Positions 38,563 through 52,369 of a stretch of 64,000 nucleotides of DNA are shown here, piece by piece; within the stretch, counting starts at the first letter, position 1; every line of letters begins with the position of its first letter. The translations under genes and the position numbers were made by a program. The notes under the pieces were generated by a model. That model was not told the DNA's origin, searched no databases, and was given only the letters and a program-made list of their open reading frames with translations. The stretch covers positions 470,867 through 534,866 of the forward strand of contig NW_017802658.1 of the NCBI RefSeq assembly GCF_001625305.1, written 5' to 3'. The DNA comes from Branchiostoma belcheri (Eukaryota > Chordata > Leptocardii > Amphioxiformes > Branchiostomatidae).

Positions 38563-39551
38563 AAAACATAAACCTTCCAAATCCAAAGCAAACATAACCT
38601 TCCTGGCAAAGGTAAAAAGTTAGGTTCCTTATAAACCAACAACATTGCTTAGAACTCTGCTCACAAACAAGTCAAACAGTTTACACAAGTGTCTCACATT
38701 CAATCATACATTTGCTTTGGACACAGAATCTGTATCCAAAGCAAGGCTATGATTATATACTATGTATATACACACAATGTTTATAGGTTTAGGCAAAAAT
38801 AAATGGGTCAGATCAAGAATTAGGTCTAGGTTACTGCTAGTAGAACTAGACAAATGGAGATTGGACAGGTGGTTTACATAAGGGGAGGTCTCTGTTGTCC
38901 TGACTAAGTGTCCTTTTACTTAGTTTAATCTCAAATTTACTGGGAACTACAAACAGAAGCATCTGTGGGACATACAACAGACTACACTGACAATTTTAGT
39001 GGCTGAGAAACAAAGTATAGCCGGCTTCTAGAATTGGAAAGGGAAACACATTCAAAACTTCTCAAGAAGACCACTCAGGAGACCGAAAAGTTGGCCAGTG
39101 TAAATTGTCTATGTCTCATGTGGACAGGTGGTCACTATAGACAGGATTCCTAATGCTTGTGTCTAAAAAAATCATCAAAGGAATCACAAAAATTGTCACA
39201 ATGGCCAGGGTATTCTTATGTAGAGGTGGTCACTTGTACAGGTTTGACTGTTTCACAATTTGAAACCGTTCTAGCAAACCCAAAATATTGTTGGACAGTT
39301 GCCATCAGACACATTTTTAGCCTGGATTCCTGGGGGATTTGGATGGTTGTCAAGAATGCAGACATTTGTTCCATTTCTGCCAGATGAGTAGTAGTCTACC
39401 TCTAGCTGGTTACCATGTGCATGATCACGGAGTTATGTTCAGAAAGGATAATCCCTTCTTGGTGACATTGACAAACTTACACAGACCAACTTGCCTGCAG
39501 ATTTTGGATTACAATTTACATACATTTAGAGGCCCTAGACTTACAGACCAC

Positions 39552-39692
39552 CATTTCCAAGCAGATATTAGGATAGAAAGTATTATCTTTTTTTCCCCAA
39601 TAGTACTCTACAGTCAGTCTAGTATAGAGTATTTCATCAGAAAAGTAGTAGATCAAGTTATAATTTTTGTCCCCAACATCTGCTTGGAGATT
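39552..39692. mobile_element. About 140-bp MITE, 'TCTCCAAGCAGA' family
   Basis: Left CATTTCCAAGCAGATATTAG, right (reverse complement) TAATCTCCAAGCAGATGTTG. Interior AT-rich, no ORF. Confidence 0.5.
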
Positions 39693-40812
39693 ACACAGAA
39701 CATCATATTTAAGACGGATATGGTTGGTGAAAAAGCCTGGCATATGCTGGTGATTTGTTTAAACATGACCTTATATATGATATTGATAACCTAACTGTTA
39801 CACTGCACACCAGAAGCCTAGCTTTGAATGGCCATGAATAGAGGGCATGACCCCAGACATATTTGAATAATACAGTTGCAGCCAAGAATATTTGCCTTCA
39901 CCAAACAAACGTCCTCTTATTTGCACCATTGCTTGAATAAAGAATGAAATTTGAAAGATTTAGCTTTAATTCACAGGAATTATTACTTTGGAGTCTTCAG
40001 ATTGTTGTGTTCTTCAGTATTAGAGTATTTTTGGTGAAAAGATGGTACATGATGATTGTATAGTAGATCTAGCAGTGGTGTTTGTATTCTGTATTGACCC
40101 ACATTTACGTAGGGAATACAAATAGCAGACATTCAGTTGCCCCCGGAAACCTCTTGGACTATTCCATTTGAAACAACGACAGGGAATCTTGATTTGGACA
40201 AAATGGAAGGAGTGGTGTAGAAATAAAGGGATTTGGTTTCAGGTGAGTACTTCTAGTATTTTGATGCAATTTTACCTCGATCATACCTCAATCATGTGCA
40301 GTTGAGTTCATGCCTTTTCATCTTACATTACTTTTATGTATTTTTGTTGAACTTGAATATCTGGCATAAAGTTTTGTAAACAGACAGTTTCGATGAATCA
40401 GTGAAATTCCAGAACAAGGTACGGCCAATTCTCACTGGGAGGATCTGAGTCACTTAAAAGTTGTCTTCTTTATCAGAGAGACAAGAATCTTAGGTGAACA
40501 AACTAAAATCTTCTGATCTGTAAACTCTAATTGACATTCTGCATTGTAATTATACCTGTAAGCCAAATGGTATATTCTATTTTACCACTCTTCCACTGTA
40601 CAACAAATTTTCAGGCATTAGACATGGGAATGCGTTTAAAGTTTAGGCTCCGGTTGACCGTTATAACTGAAGGAAGTGTCTGGCAAACTGGAAATGGTTT
40701 AGAAGTAAATATTTCCTAACGGCCACATTCCTAAGAATTGTCACCTTCTGATTTGTAGGGACCAGTAACGTTGAAGTTTACAAAGTTGACCAGACCTTTC
40801 CTAGCTATAGAA

Positions 40813-41179
40813 TTAGGCCACACCAATTTAATTTGTTGGTTCTCGGATTTGCCTCTTCATTATTTTCTGATTTGTAAAAAAAAAAATAATTCTGGTTCTG
40901 AGTAAACTAAAAAATGCTTCTTTTGCTCCCAGCAGTTGAGGAAAGTTGTTGTAGTTTTGCTGTCTATCAATGCAGTGGTTTGATTGAAAGTTCAAAATTC
41001 GTTGTTTGAATATTAACCCAGCCTTTTGTGTTGACTTCATGGCTCCTATCATAGCATTTGGGCCTATAATTAATAGGATGCCTAGACCTGTTTTTATTTT
41101 TATTATTTTTTTTTTCCCTGTCGCTTCATATTTTTTCTGAAAAATCTGAGAACCAACAAATTAAATTGGTGTGGCCTTA
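40813..41179. mobile_element. About 367-bp inverted-repeat element
   Basis: Left TTAGGCCACACCAATTTAAT and right reverse complement GTAAGGCCACACCAATTTAA; the arms continue through TTTGTTGGTTCTC, about 38 bp in all. No ORF and no clear target duplication beyond possible TA/TTA. Confidence 0.7.
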
Positions 41180-41852
41180 CCGTAGTAGTACTGATGCCAA
41201 AACCAGTATCGTGTGCCATTCCTAAACCCAGTCTTGCCCCTCCCCTCAAATATTTTCTACCTGACACGACATACCAAAGAATTGTCACATTTATAGAGAA
41301 GCCTGTATCCTGTTGTGAACAAGTTTTTATTGATAGATGTTGCCAGGTGGATAGGAAAATCCCATGTGTTTCTAGTTTGAAAGTGTAGTGAGTAACTGTC
41401 GTGCGATGTCCGACCAATAGTTGCCATCGTTTGTGTGATGTTTAGACTTGAACTTCCTGGCAGAGGGTCGTCTGAACTTGAGCGGGAGACAGACATGTTT
41501 TTCTTTTCCACGCTGCAGTCATAATGTCTTTTCTTTCAACTAAACAAAGGTCTGTTTGGTTTTCTTTTACTTCTTATGATATTGTTAGACAATTTCTATT
41601 TTCTATAATGACATTTATTCTGAAGTACAGAAGACTAGCCTGTCTATCTACTTTGAGTTTTATATCTTACATAAATGTAAACTATATTTTGTTAGAAACT
41701 ATTGACAGTTTCGAAACTTATTTTCTTACTGCTGCTGCTCTGTATTTCGATGAGGGCTGCCCCATTTCAAAGTTAGGGGGTGAGGGTCAGTCAAAATTTT
41801 GCCTATAGATGTTCCTGACGGAATAGTCAAATGTCTCGCATACTCTCATGGG

Positions 41853-42268
41853 TAGTGCTGTGTACCGGTTCACCGGACGGGTTCCGGACTTGTAAAAATG
41901 TTTAGGTTCAAGTAAAAAAAAACCAAAAAGGTAAAAATTAAAGAACCGATTCCAGACTAAATTAAAAATCATTTGATCACAAAAAAAATAAAACACATCA
42001 CATACCCCTTTTCTTTCCAAACCATCTAATATCTTCCATAGATTGCAAAATCTCTGCTGCAAAATGGAGAAAACATTGCATTCAGGCATCGTCAAGTACC
42101 GGCCTCCATGTTTTGTGGCCAAAGTTTTGCCTAAACAACATTGCAAGATTGGCAACATGCAATTTGTATATGCCATGGGTTTATGACTTACAAGTCCGGA
42201 ACTGAACCTAAACCTCTGGACTTGAATCCGGACCCGAACCTAAATGTGGGTTTAGGTACACAGCTCTA
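41853..42268. mobile_element. 416-bp hAT-like non-autonomous element
   Basis: Ends TAGTGCTGTGTACC and GGTACACAGCTCTA. Flanks CTCATGGG (41845-41852) and CTCATGGC (42269-42276) form an 8-bp target duplication with one mismatch. Subterminal runs of GGTTCCGGAC-like and CCGAACCTAAA-like repeats. Same family as 63504-63925. No transposase. Confidence 0.8.
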
Positions 42269-42616
42269 CTCATGGCTTGTGAGAAGACACAAGCCCATCC
42301 AACTGCCATCTGTTTCCTCTCTGTCCATCCTGTTGTGTTTTTCCAGGCTTGTTATCCCAATGCCCATAGTGTCCAGATCACTGTCTAATAATGGCTTCTG
42401 TGTGGTTAACCAAAACACAGGTGGCTTGTTATACCCTCATGCTGAAAATGTGCTTGTCTGGGGAATTTCCTCAGCTCAAGACTGTACTGAAATGTAGGTC
42501 AGTAATTATGCAGATTTATGCATAAATTTTTGGTAAATATTGGAAGAGAACACTAAACTTTTCTGACTACCATGTTTTTCTTAGTGACACACAAAACTTG
42601 CTTGGAGATTTAGAAT

Positions 42617-42760
42617 TTGATTTGAAATACTACAAAATATTATTATGTTGCAATTTTTCTTTCTTAGATTTGAAATATTGTAGTATGTTATACTTTTCCT
42701 TTCTTGGAAATCTAAGATTTGAAATACTGTACTATGTTACAATTTTCCTTTCGAACATCT
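42617..42760 (+). repeat. Three tandem copies of a 49-bp unit
   Basis: Units begin GATTTGAAATACT/ATT at about 42618, 42667 and 42716, each with a TATGTTA/G centre and a TTTTCCTTTC end. Flanked by CTTGCTTGGAGAT and ATCTGCTTGAATAG, resembling the MITE terminal motif but in direct orientation. Confidence 0.65.
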
Positions 42761-45700
42761 GCTTGAATAGATCAGGTTTGACATACAATTGTACAGTCAT
42801 TTTGAAGTCCACAGGGCTACCTACTCGTACCTACCTACGTAGTTCCTATTTTTGCTATATTTTTCTAAAGAAAGAAAAGTCATATCAGTAACATTTTCTT
42901 AGAGAATTTGCAAATCAGACTTTGAACGTCAATGCTAGAAACGGAAAAGTGATCTATTAAGGCCCACAGTCTAATCTTAGGGTTCCTTATCCAGACACTG
43001 GGTAGAGTTTTTGAGACACAGACTAGACAAATCTTCAAAGAACTGTTTCCTTTGGGGTCCCCTAAGACTGGGATGACAAGGAAAGGCATCCGGTAAGGCT
43101 TGGACTGACAACATCAATGGCTATAATCATAAGGTGTCTGCCATGGAAGATTATCATCAAAAGTCAAGATGGTATTTAATGTCTTGTGAACTTATTTTAT
43201 TGTAAAATCAAGACATGAACTTCCTACTTGATGTACTTTGTTGACATTTCAGAAAAAAGGATCAACAACTTGCAATTGGCAAGCTAAAAAATAAAAGAAC
43301 ACATGTACAGGCTTAGTAGTGTTAATCTAAAATTTAACAAAAAAGAAATATTTATTATTTCCAAGGAGCTTCAAGCTATGAGTATGAAAGGCTCTAAAAT
43401 ACTGTCAAAACAATTAAGATTTGATTCTTGTACACTGAGACATCCACTGTTATGGCTAGAATGACATGATACAGCCACAAGTGGGACAAACCTCTTTACT
43501 TTAGGGTGAAGACCAGGAGATTCTAGGTTTATTTGTACAAGTGTGGGAATTCCCCTGGTGTAGTGGTCTCTTTGCTAAATGTGGTCTAATGAGGGTCTCT
43601 ATGGGGTGGTTCTCCCAAGTGGTGCTTGTGTAGTCAGGGTTAGGGAGGCAGTTGACCAGGACAGCTGGGAGTGGATAATGAGATGAGATAGACCTGTTGT
43701 GTAAATGTGAAAACTCCCAGAAATTATTATCCAACCTTATTTAGCAATCAGACAGTAAAAGATGTAGTGATAGATGTTCATCGATTGGATGCTACAATGT
43801 GTACATTGTGCAAGTGTGGAAAAAATTGTGTTTTTCTCTTCCCAATGTTTTTAAAAACTTTTTCCTGATGATGGATTACTGTATACCGTACTAGTATCTC
43901 GTAATGTTTGTCGACACCGAAAATTTGGAGGTACGTGTTTTTACCTTTAAATACAGTCACTGATTGAAGAATTTCTACTAACTCTTAATGTTTGTAGTAG
44001 CAAAAGTTTACAGTCTGAGAAAAATGAACATGTTCATGGAACTGTACGTTCGCACTGGCGGCAGGTGCAGCAAAAAGAAAGCAAATTATTTGTTCACAGT
44101 AATGATAAGTTTGCAGTACCAGAAAAAATTGTGATTTACAGTATAGTTCTATCTGGATTGTCGTCAACAAACCATTATTTTATTTAGATGTTGCAATAGC
44201 TTTCCCCCCATATTTTCACCACTTTTTCTGCCACATCCTTCTAAAATAGAATGAGACAAAACATCAGGCCTTTAAAAAAGTACTGATACTAGATGCTGAT
44301 ACCATGAGCTAGTTGGTAGTTTATAAGGATGTTAGAGATCCAATTTCTGCTCCAAGGCTTGGACTTCCCAAGTAAGGGAACTCCACACATGTGTTTATCA
44401 GCAAATGTTTCAGCTGTTTATGTGGAGAGAGATTACTTCTGCTTAACCTTTGACCCGGTTATGGTCTGGTGACACTTTACACTCACAAAGAGCAAAGTGG
44501 GTTTCTTGAGTGCAGAGGAAATACTGTATATGTTACCACGTGTATCAAGGAGGCAAGACATTTTCTGCATTGTACATAAATAAGGAATAAGAACAGTTCA
44601 TTTAGTCTTAAAATATTTTGAATATGGCTGACAAAATTATTACTAAGTATATTAGATTTGCTTACAATTTTGATTCCAATCTTGTGTCCAATAGATAATG
44701 ATCATTTATCATTAGGTATCAAAAATATGCCTATCCCTCAAAAGTTTTAATGGAATTGCCCAAAGCAATCTAACTAGTATTATCGTAAAAATTATGACTA
44801 TGAGTTTTCAGGTTACAAGTTACTTACATTATAGCTAAACTGCTGTTTTATTTCTTTATCGTGTAACCTAGGGATTGGTAGAGTTTATAATTATAGAATA
44901 GAATCTTTGCCCAGATATTTATGTTTGTAAGGCAAAATGCTTGAATACTGGATGACAGTACCTTACATGTAGGTAGCAATTTTGCAGAGCTGTCGTTCTG
45001 TGAGTGTTCTGTAGTTGCAGCATTGTCAGCATGTTTGTTGTGAAAACATGGTATAGCCCTGACACAGGTGGACATGGATCACTTCTGACATACAGTATCA
45101 CCTGTAGTCACACCTGTAGTCACGGAAGTGTCAGAGACAGTCAACACAATTTGTCATCTACATGTGTGTGCTATGGGTGGACAAGAAAAACAGTCATCTA
45201 ACTTGGCATAGAAGTCATGACATTACAGCAGTTATAATTTTGTTAGTGCAGAATCTCTTAGTCTATACATTTAAAGTACAGGTACATGTATTAGTAAAGA
45301 ACCTTCCTATATCATTCAGTATACATGTATATAGAGCATTGTCCGTTTTTTTAGGCTAACTCTTGGGACACACAGTTGTGCAAGTAAGTACTACAGCAGG
45401 GGCTAGTCCACTGGTAGTGTTGTGTGTTCAACTCCCATTCTCTTTTTCCTAAGTGCTGGGTGTTACATGTACATGTAAGCAGAGAAAGCCATCTACATGT
45501 ATATACCATTTTTAAAGTCATGGCCTCACAAATACAAAATGTATCATTTATAATGTATCAATATTTTCCTGTTGTGGTGTATGATGATATGTCATCCTGA
45601 TAAGTAACATACTCTTATTAAGGTCACTCTTACTAAGTCTTAGCACTTTTAGGTTTAATTACCTTTTATAATTACATAGTACTCCCCCCTTCTTGCACTG

Positions 45701-47127
45701 TTTTGTTTTAATTCTGCTGCATGCTCCCTTTGTTTACTCTTGGATGATTTTTACCAGACTGTAGTCCTAGTTGCTACATTTTGATTGAACAGTAGTTTTT
45801 CTGCCAGCCCTCCAGAGACCCACAGCCCATTTCCAGTACTGCAAAATTTATGAGCTGGATTAAGTTTGTAACTGATCCAACTCTCATGTTGTAGACAGTT
45901 GGTCCTGTATGTACTGTATGTTTGCCAAACCTTAGTCTATACTATTAGTGGGATGTATAATCTGGGGTCTGTTGGGGGGTTTGATCACATTTTGTTTCCC
46001 CTGTTAAATAATTAATGATCTGTCACTCTTTTGATTGAAAATAGTTTTATCCGTCAAAAGTTTTTGATGGAATTGTTTGAATCAGTCTTATAGTTGTAAT
46101 AATGATTAGGAGTATTCGTCTCAAAATATGGTTTACGTATTAGGCAAAACTCTTTCAGGCCCTGGTAGCATATAAGTTCAGAAATGTTTGTAACATAATG
46201 TTTGTTACCTCAACACATTTTGTAGAAACAAGGATGTTATATTTCTCTCTTTATAATTATAAGTAATATATGATACAAAAAGGCATGCAGACCCCCTCTA
46301 CTGTAGATCATAAAATAGTAGTGGTAATTTTATGTTCCTTTTTTTTCATGATACTGCAAATGTGCACTCTGTCTTGCATTGCATTACTACATAATTGTTT
46401 TAACAGCAAATCTGAGGACTCAGCGAACTATGAGTTTTCACCTTTTGCGGAATTTAAATGCTGCAAACTTTGAATGAATTTACCGTATATAGTGTGTATA
46501 CGTGCTGTGGTGATGTCATGTACATTCTGGCCCCCAGCCCAGAGGCCCTGCACAGTGTTTACATATAAGGTGCCGAGTGGATGAGGTAATGCCAGCTGGT
46601 AGAAACACCTCAACACACCAGCAAAAAAAAGCACAATACTATCACGTGAAATTTGCCAAAAAGTTTGAAAGAAAATCATTGTACTTGACCCTAATAATGA
46701 TATGCTAAATGTGTTCCCAGAGGAATACATTATACAGCAAACCTCATTATCAAGGTTATTATGTGTCTGTAGGCAGTCACCCATGACAGAACAAATGGTA
46801 AGGTCACTCAAGGTCAAGTAGAAATGATGACAGTGTCAGCACCATGGGGGCTCAAATTCTGACATAATGAAGTTTGTTCCAGTTAAAGTGACTGTTGCTT
46901 TGTGCAGGGTTGTCATCATAAATTATGGAAATTATTGGAGAATAAAAAAATGTTCTAGTCCACTTGTTTTTAACAAAACTATAATGATGATAAAGTTAAA
47001 AGTTTGGTAGAGCACACTATAGCTTTAAACTTATATTTACAATTGCTTGCCATTGAAAATGTTTTGCAATTGTACTGTCTGTGGCTTCCATAATTTATTT
47101 TAGTTTACATACATACTGTATTACAAA

Positions 47128-48089
47128 TAGGGGTGGGTACCGGTCCAGGTGGACCGGTTCGGACCGCAAAAATTTTATCGGTCCGGTCCGAAAAACCGAA
47201 ACGTCAGTGGACCGGTTTTTTGGACCGGAACAAAAATTTAAACTTGTAGTTACTGATGATCACTAGATACAAGAATCCTGCCAGGAAAACGAACATCCAG
47301 CCTCAAAATAAAAGAAATTTACCTTAGTTTCCGTATCTCTCATTCTGCAACAATATTCTCCATATTTTCATTACCAATAGTCATCTAGAAATCATAAAAG
47401 AGAACTTTACAGGTTGCGTTTGCTTCGGATCGATCAAGCCGAAAATCACTGGCACATGGTCACACTGTGCCGCACATTTTTCACTCGAAATGAGAAATTA
47501 GTACCCAACAAAACGGACCATTTGGTTCCCAAGGCTGTATTACTCTTTTGTTCTTGTGGTCAACTTGTTTTCTTTGCTTGAATCGCGTAAAATACCAAGG
47601 AAAATACAAGGAAAGTTCGGGAATCGGCTCTGAACTGTGCCGAGCGGCGGCCATCTTGGATTCCCAAATTTGGACCTGCAATTTGGCCCAAACCGCTAGA
47701 GGGGGCGAGTGCACAAAATCCTGCGATGTGATTGGTTGGGAAGTTTAATGTATTAATATATTCGGTTCTGGTAGCCATAGGACAAGAGGAGAAGCTTGAT
47801 AATGTATAGAACGGATAAAATAGGATAGAATAAAATTAAAATAGGATAAAATAAAATAAAAAATAAATTAAAAAAAGATAAATTTAAAAAATAAAAAATA
47901 AAAATAAAAAAAAATTGTAATGGTTACTTATACATTAAGCATTTAGCAATGATCATTTAGCAAAAATTATTTGGTACTGATACTCCGGTGTCCAGAATCA
48001 GGTACAGGTACAGGTCCGGACCTGGACCTGATCCTCTGGACCTGGACCTGGACCTGGACCTGAAAGAGCCGAACAGGTACCCACCCCTA
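47128..48089. mobile_element. 962-bp hAT-like non-autonomous element with promoter-like interior
   Basis: Terminal repeats TAGGGGTGGGTACC / GGTACCCACCCCTA and a perfect 8-bp target duplication ATTACAAA (47120-47127 and 48090-48097). Subterminal arrays: GGTCCGGTCCG-type on the left and tandem GGACCTGGACCT on the right. The interior holds GGCGGCCATCTTGGATTCC (YY1-type), GTGATTGGTTGGG (CCAAT on the other strand) and a run of about 100 bases of A/AATAAA-rich sequence. No ORF resembling a transposase. Confidence 0.85.
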
Positions 48090-49077
48090 ATTACAAAATA
48101 AGAAACTATTACATATCAAATTTTTTATGTTTTAGCCTCACTAAATTGTCTTCATGCTCAGAAATAATTACACATGTGTAGGTATGTGGATTCCTGGGCT
48201 CTGATGTCATATTCCGTGACTGAACCCGGCCCCACGTTCCGTACTAATTGACAAACCTGTACCAGCATTCCTTACTGGGTAAATATTTGGCTTGTATGTA
48301 GGATTTTCCACCAGCTTAACTGTGAAACTTAGAAAGTTGCACGACTTCGGTTTTGTGTGTTCAAACTAGCAAAATTCCTATAACCAATGAGGTGAAAAAT
48401 CAACCTCCTTGCTATATTATATAATATATTTGTAAATAACATATAAAGTAACATATATTTTTCTTTGTTGGTAGTAGTAGACGTTTAAATGATATATTAA
48501 CTGTATATCCAAAGCCTAGAGTTATAAAATATAATATTTGACATTGCCTTCACACAGCAAAAATGCAATGTTATCTCCAGAACTATAATTATTGAAAGAC
48601 TGGAAAACCGGCAAAATATGTGTGAACATATATGGACAACACATTTTCACCTGCTATGAAAACAATCATATCTAACCATTGATTGTCTGACAACTGTTAC
48701 TAAATATAGAACATGACTTCACCATGCATATGTATTTAGGTGTACCTATTCTTGGAGGAAAACAAACAAATTGTCAGTAGGTGTTATAGAGCACAGATAT
48801 GTAAACAACACGGGTGAGAAAATTCCCTCCTGTGTTGGGGGGGGGGCATGCTTTTTCTCCACCTTTTACCAGCTAATTTTCAGATTGCTTGGTTGGAATT
48901 TTGACAGTCATTTCCTATGTTGTAAAATTGTGATTTTTTTAGTTTTTACTAGTATTGTATAATATCATGGGACACAGAAAAGAAAGATGTATGATATTAT
49001 ATGATGAAATAGGGGGAAAAGTGGAGGGGTGAGTATGAATTATTTTAAATTTAAGTGGGATTGTGAATTTGTCTATT

Positions 49078-49166
49078 TGTTTGTCCAGACAGAGTAGGTT
49101 GACATTGCGTGGGTGGAAGATTGACAGGCAAAAAACAACAGGAGGTCAAAAGGTCAGACAATGATC
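49078..49166 (+). repeat. Dispersed repeat family 'GTCAATCTTCC', copy C
   Basis: TTTGTCCAGACAGAGTAGG, GGAAGATTGACAGGC and AGGAGGTCAAAAGGTCAGAC match copy E and the reverse complement of copies A, B and D. Confidence 0.65.
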
Positions 49167-51329
49167 TGTTTGGGCCCTAAGCATATGAGTATAGATTTTA
49201 TCAACTCTTCCACATTCTTCTTCATAATGTACTTTACGTTCTTCAGAAATCTGGATACCAAGCAATTTAAAGTGGAAATCAATTTTCATGCCTACTTTGC
49301 TAGACTACATTGAGTTGATAGAAGTAATTTTGAATATTCCAAATATTGAATTTACAAATTATTGACTCAATATGAAAGCTATGATAGAAAGTGTACACTG
49401 AAAACATGAAGGTAAAAAAGTGATAAAATGCATGAATTGTCAATGTTTGCTGATTGTCATCAAATTAATTTTGCGATGATTTTTTTCTCCAAGACCGTCA
49501 TAAATGTACATGAACATCAAGGATAGCTAACAATGTACTAATTGTTTCTATTGTTATATTTTTTTCTTGTACATGTACCTCTATTTTGTCAGTCACGACA
49601 TGGAACAAGAAAACAAAGTGTTAAACATCTGTTTTGATGTCTTTTTAATGCCTTCTTATCCAGTTCCCAATCTTTAAATCTTCTTGGCTACCAGTGCCAT
49701 GTCTGGTTCTATCTGGTCCTCAACTCGACCTTGAGAAAGGTACAAGGTCGCAAGTCACAGCCTGATCCAATATGGCCGTTACGTAATCAAATTATCTGCT
49801 ACGTTCGGCCTTGATGGAGCCCTTATTTTCCACTGTCAGTTAATGTATTGATTCTGCACTCAGGATGCAAACTTGTAGCAAAAAATTAAAGTAAACATTG
49901 CCACCTGGACGCTTTCAGTTGTATTCTAGCCTTTGTTTTCTCCAAAGTTTGCTGGAAGTGGTCAGGACAGTTACTCCTGGCAGCTGAACAAAGTAAACAG
50001 ACTTTGGAAACAAATAATAAATCAACTCAGTAACATTGTTGACAAAGTTGTAGATGCTGGACCATGTAACAACATTGGGATCATGATAATATATAACTGT
50101 TACACTGATGTTCAGTTTAGAAGTGTTGCGATAAGGAATACTAGAAGTTTTTTTAACAAGAAAATATTATTTTTCAAAGAACATCAAGGATCCACTGTTA
50201 TGGTGTCATGATAAATAAACAGACTTAGAATAGAAATCTTTTTGGAAAATGAGAATTAAAGCATCAGTTGTTATACTTGATCCTACATTTAGGTAGCCAT
50301 TTTTGTTTTGGCCAGCATAGTTCAAAATTAAACCCCACTTTTTAACAAGGGATTTCTTCATAAGCCCATTTCTTGACCTTCAAAATTTCTAGTTCTGGTA
50401 AATTGTGATTTGAACACAAATAGATGTATAAAATCTGTCTGGCTCCCCAAGGCCAGTTGGTGTATGTTGACTCCCCAACAGTTTGAACATGTCTGAAGTC
50501 AATTGTTCTTAGTATGGAGTAAACACCACCTTCAGCCCCCATTAGGGTAATGTTACTGGCTAAGGTTACATGTGGAGGGGGACGGCTTTTGTTCCTACAG
50601 AAAAGTTTGAGCCACTTCAATGGAGACTTCCGCAATGGGTTCCTTCTCTTACAAACTCACAGTTATATATACCTGTAGTAGTAGCTGTACTACTCAAGGA
50701 GTGAGTCATTCTTGTGATTGTGTAAGTCATGTTTGTGAGTCATGAAGAAGTAGACAAGGAAAAACACTAGACATCTCCTTGATACCTTGATACCTTTTCA
50801 ACATAAGTCTTAACCTTCCAAGACAAGAAGACTTCATTTCTGTGAATGTGATAAAGAAAAAAAAATTTAAGTTTTCAATTCTTATTGTTTTGAAGAAAAG
50901 GTGACATTGGTAGATAATTGTAACATACACGTATTATGTTGTTTCACCTTTTAAAAATTCAGAAAGAAAAGACATCCACCCCCCTCCCACATTGAGTGTA
51001 AGTCTCTTTTTTTCAACTTCCTATTAGATGAGAACTTCCATGTGAGACCTGTCCTTCAGCACAGAGACAGCTTACAGGTGGATTATAAGTACTCTGTGCA
51101 CAAGCCTTCTCAAACTCTGTGGATTCAGATATCAACTTCCTGCCTTTTTCTGAGGAACAAAGTCTAAGAAAAAGTGCTCTGTGAGGAAGTTTTTTTCTTT
51201 TTTTGTTCTTTCAAAAATGTTTGATGCTTGATCTCAAGTAGTCTTCATAGTAAGATAATACCTAGGTTTGACTTTTGTTTGACTTTTGACTTTATTGTTA
51301 TTCTCATATTTACATTGTAGTATCATCTC

Positions 51330-51402
51330 TTAACCTCTTCTCTATCTCTTCTTCCTGCACATTTGTTTGGCTTATCATGCCAGACAGCAGAAAGAAGGTT
51401 AA
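51330..51402. mobile_element. 73-bp TTAA-bounded mini-element
   Basis: Starts TTAACCTCTTCTCTATCTC, ends CAGCAGAAAGAAGGTTAA. Same family as 1043-1122. Confidence 0.5.
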
Positions 51403-52323
51403 ATATTCTGAGTTTCTTGTTTTTCCACTGTGAACTTGAATCTTAAGATTATATATTCCTTTTGACACAAAACTAGATTCTGAAGATACTACGAATCAAA
51501 TGGTTCTAATTCTTATTTTTGTACTATCTTCTAAAATTTTGTGAGAATTGTTGGTAAGTCAAATGTACATCATTCTGTATTAGCAAATCAGTTAAATTGA
51601 ATCTGACAGGTAATAATATGACATCAACTCTGATCACTGTTATCCAAACATGGCCACATTTTATGACCCATCTCTAAGTTGACTCTAACACAAATGGGAA
51701 ACAGATGGCACCATGGCCAGAGGGAGTTTTCAGTCCTGGAAAGCTTTTAGAAGGTTTTATAGAGTGTTGATTGGTCGCAGAGTTGGGCAGGGTTTTTTTA
51801 TGTTCCTAACAGATTAGATGTGACCTTATGAGGGTGTCTGTTTTGTGTGCGTAGGCTTGGAAGTGAGTAGGCTAAGGACTATTTCCGAAGTCCTTCTGAC
51901 ATTTGGAACTCCCACATTCAGTTTCCTTTCCCAAGTAAATGTATATGTGCCATTATAGACTATGTCTACTGTATATTAGGAAACTTGCTTTCATTCATTT
52001 TTGTAGGTATACTTAGAACATGTCAGTTTGTACAAGAAAACAATTCCCCCTTTACTCTTAATACGAAACATGTTGATTCAAAACAAGTTGGTCTTTACAG
52101 TAGTTGATATTATGTAAACACAGTAAACTACTAGTAGTTTATAGAAAGTTATCTGTAATCAATGAGGTAATAATTAAGATTTATGCAAAAATTTGGTTCA
52201 AGGTAGAATTCATAATCTAAGTCTTTTTTATGTTTGATAAATATTAAGATATTTAAAAAAAAACTAAAACATCAATTTTTTGTGCCCTCTCAGAAATCGA
52301 AGTAAAGCTACAAGCGGCGTGAG

Positions 52324-52353
52324 ATGGACGTTCCTATAGCAACGACAAGGTGA
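52324..52353 (+). CDS. Upstream ORF in MICAL leader (9 codons)
   Basis: ATG to TGA, encoding MDVPIATTR, within the exon that begins at 52294; it ends 16 bases before the main ATG at 52370. The context GAGATGG has G at +4. It could reduce MICAL translation; whether it is translated is not known. Confidence 0.4.
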   Translation: MDVPIATTR

Positions 52354-52369
52354 GAAGACCGTGACCGCG

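Larger units (their letters stand above)
32458..52293 (+). other. Probable first intron of MICAL (about 19.8 kb)
   Basis: Runs from the donor after 32457 to the acceptor CCCTCTCAG before 52294. No coding exon was recognised on either strand; the longer open frames (e.g. 39339-39794) overlap repeats and resemble no protein. Repeats are listed separately; 33.0-37.4 kb and 43-47 kb show nothing I can name. Additional noncoding exons or another promoter inside cannot be excluded. Confidence 0.55.

Noticed and set aside
39339-39794. 151-codon + strand open frame in MICAL intron 1
   Set aside because: It runs through a MITE (39552-39692), has no recognisable domain and no splice context.
45400-45460. 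tRNA-like A and B boxes (CACTGGTAGTG and GTGTTCAACTCCC)
   Set aside because: Too degenerate and without a SINE body; could be chance.
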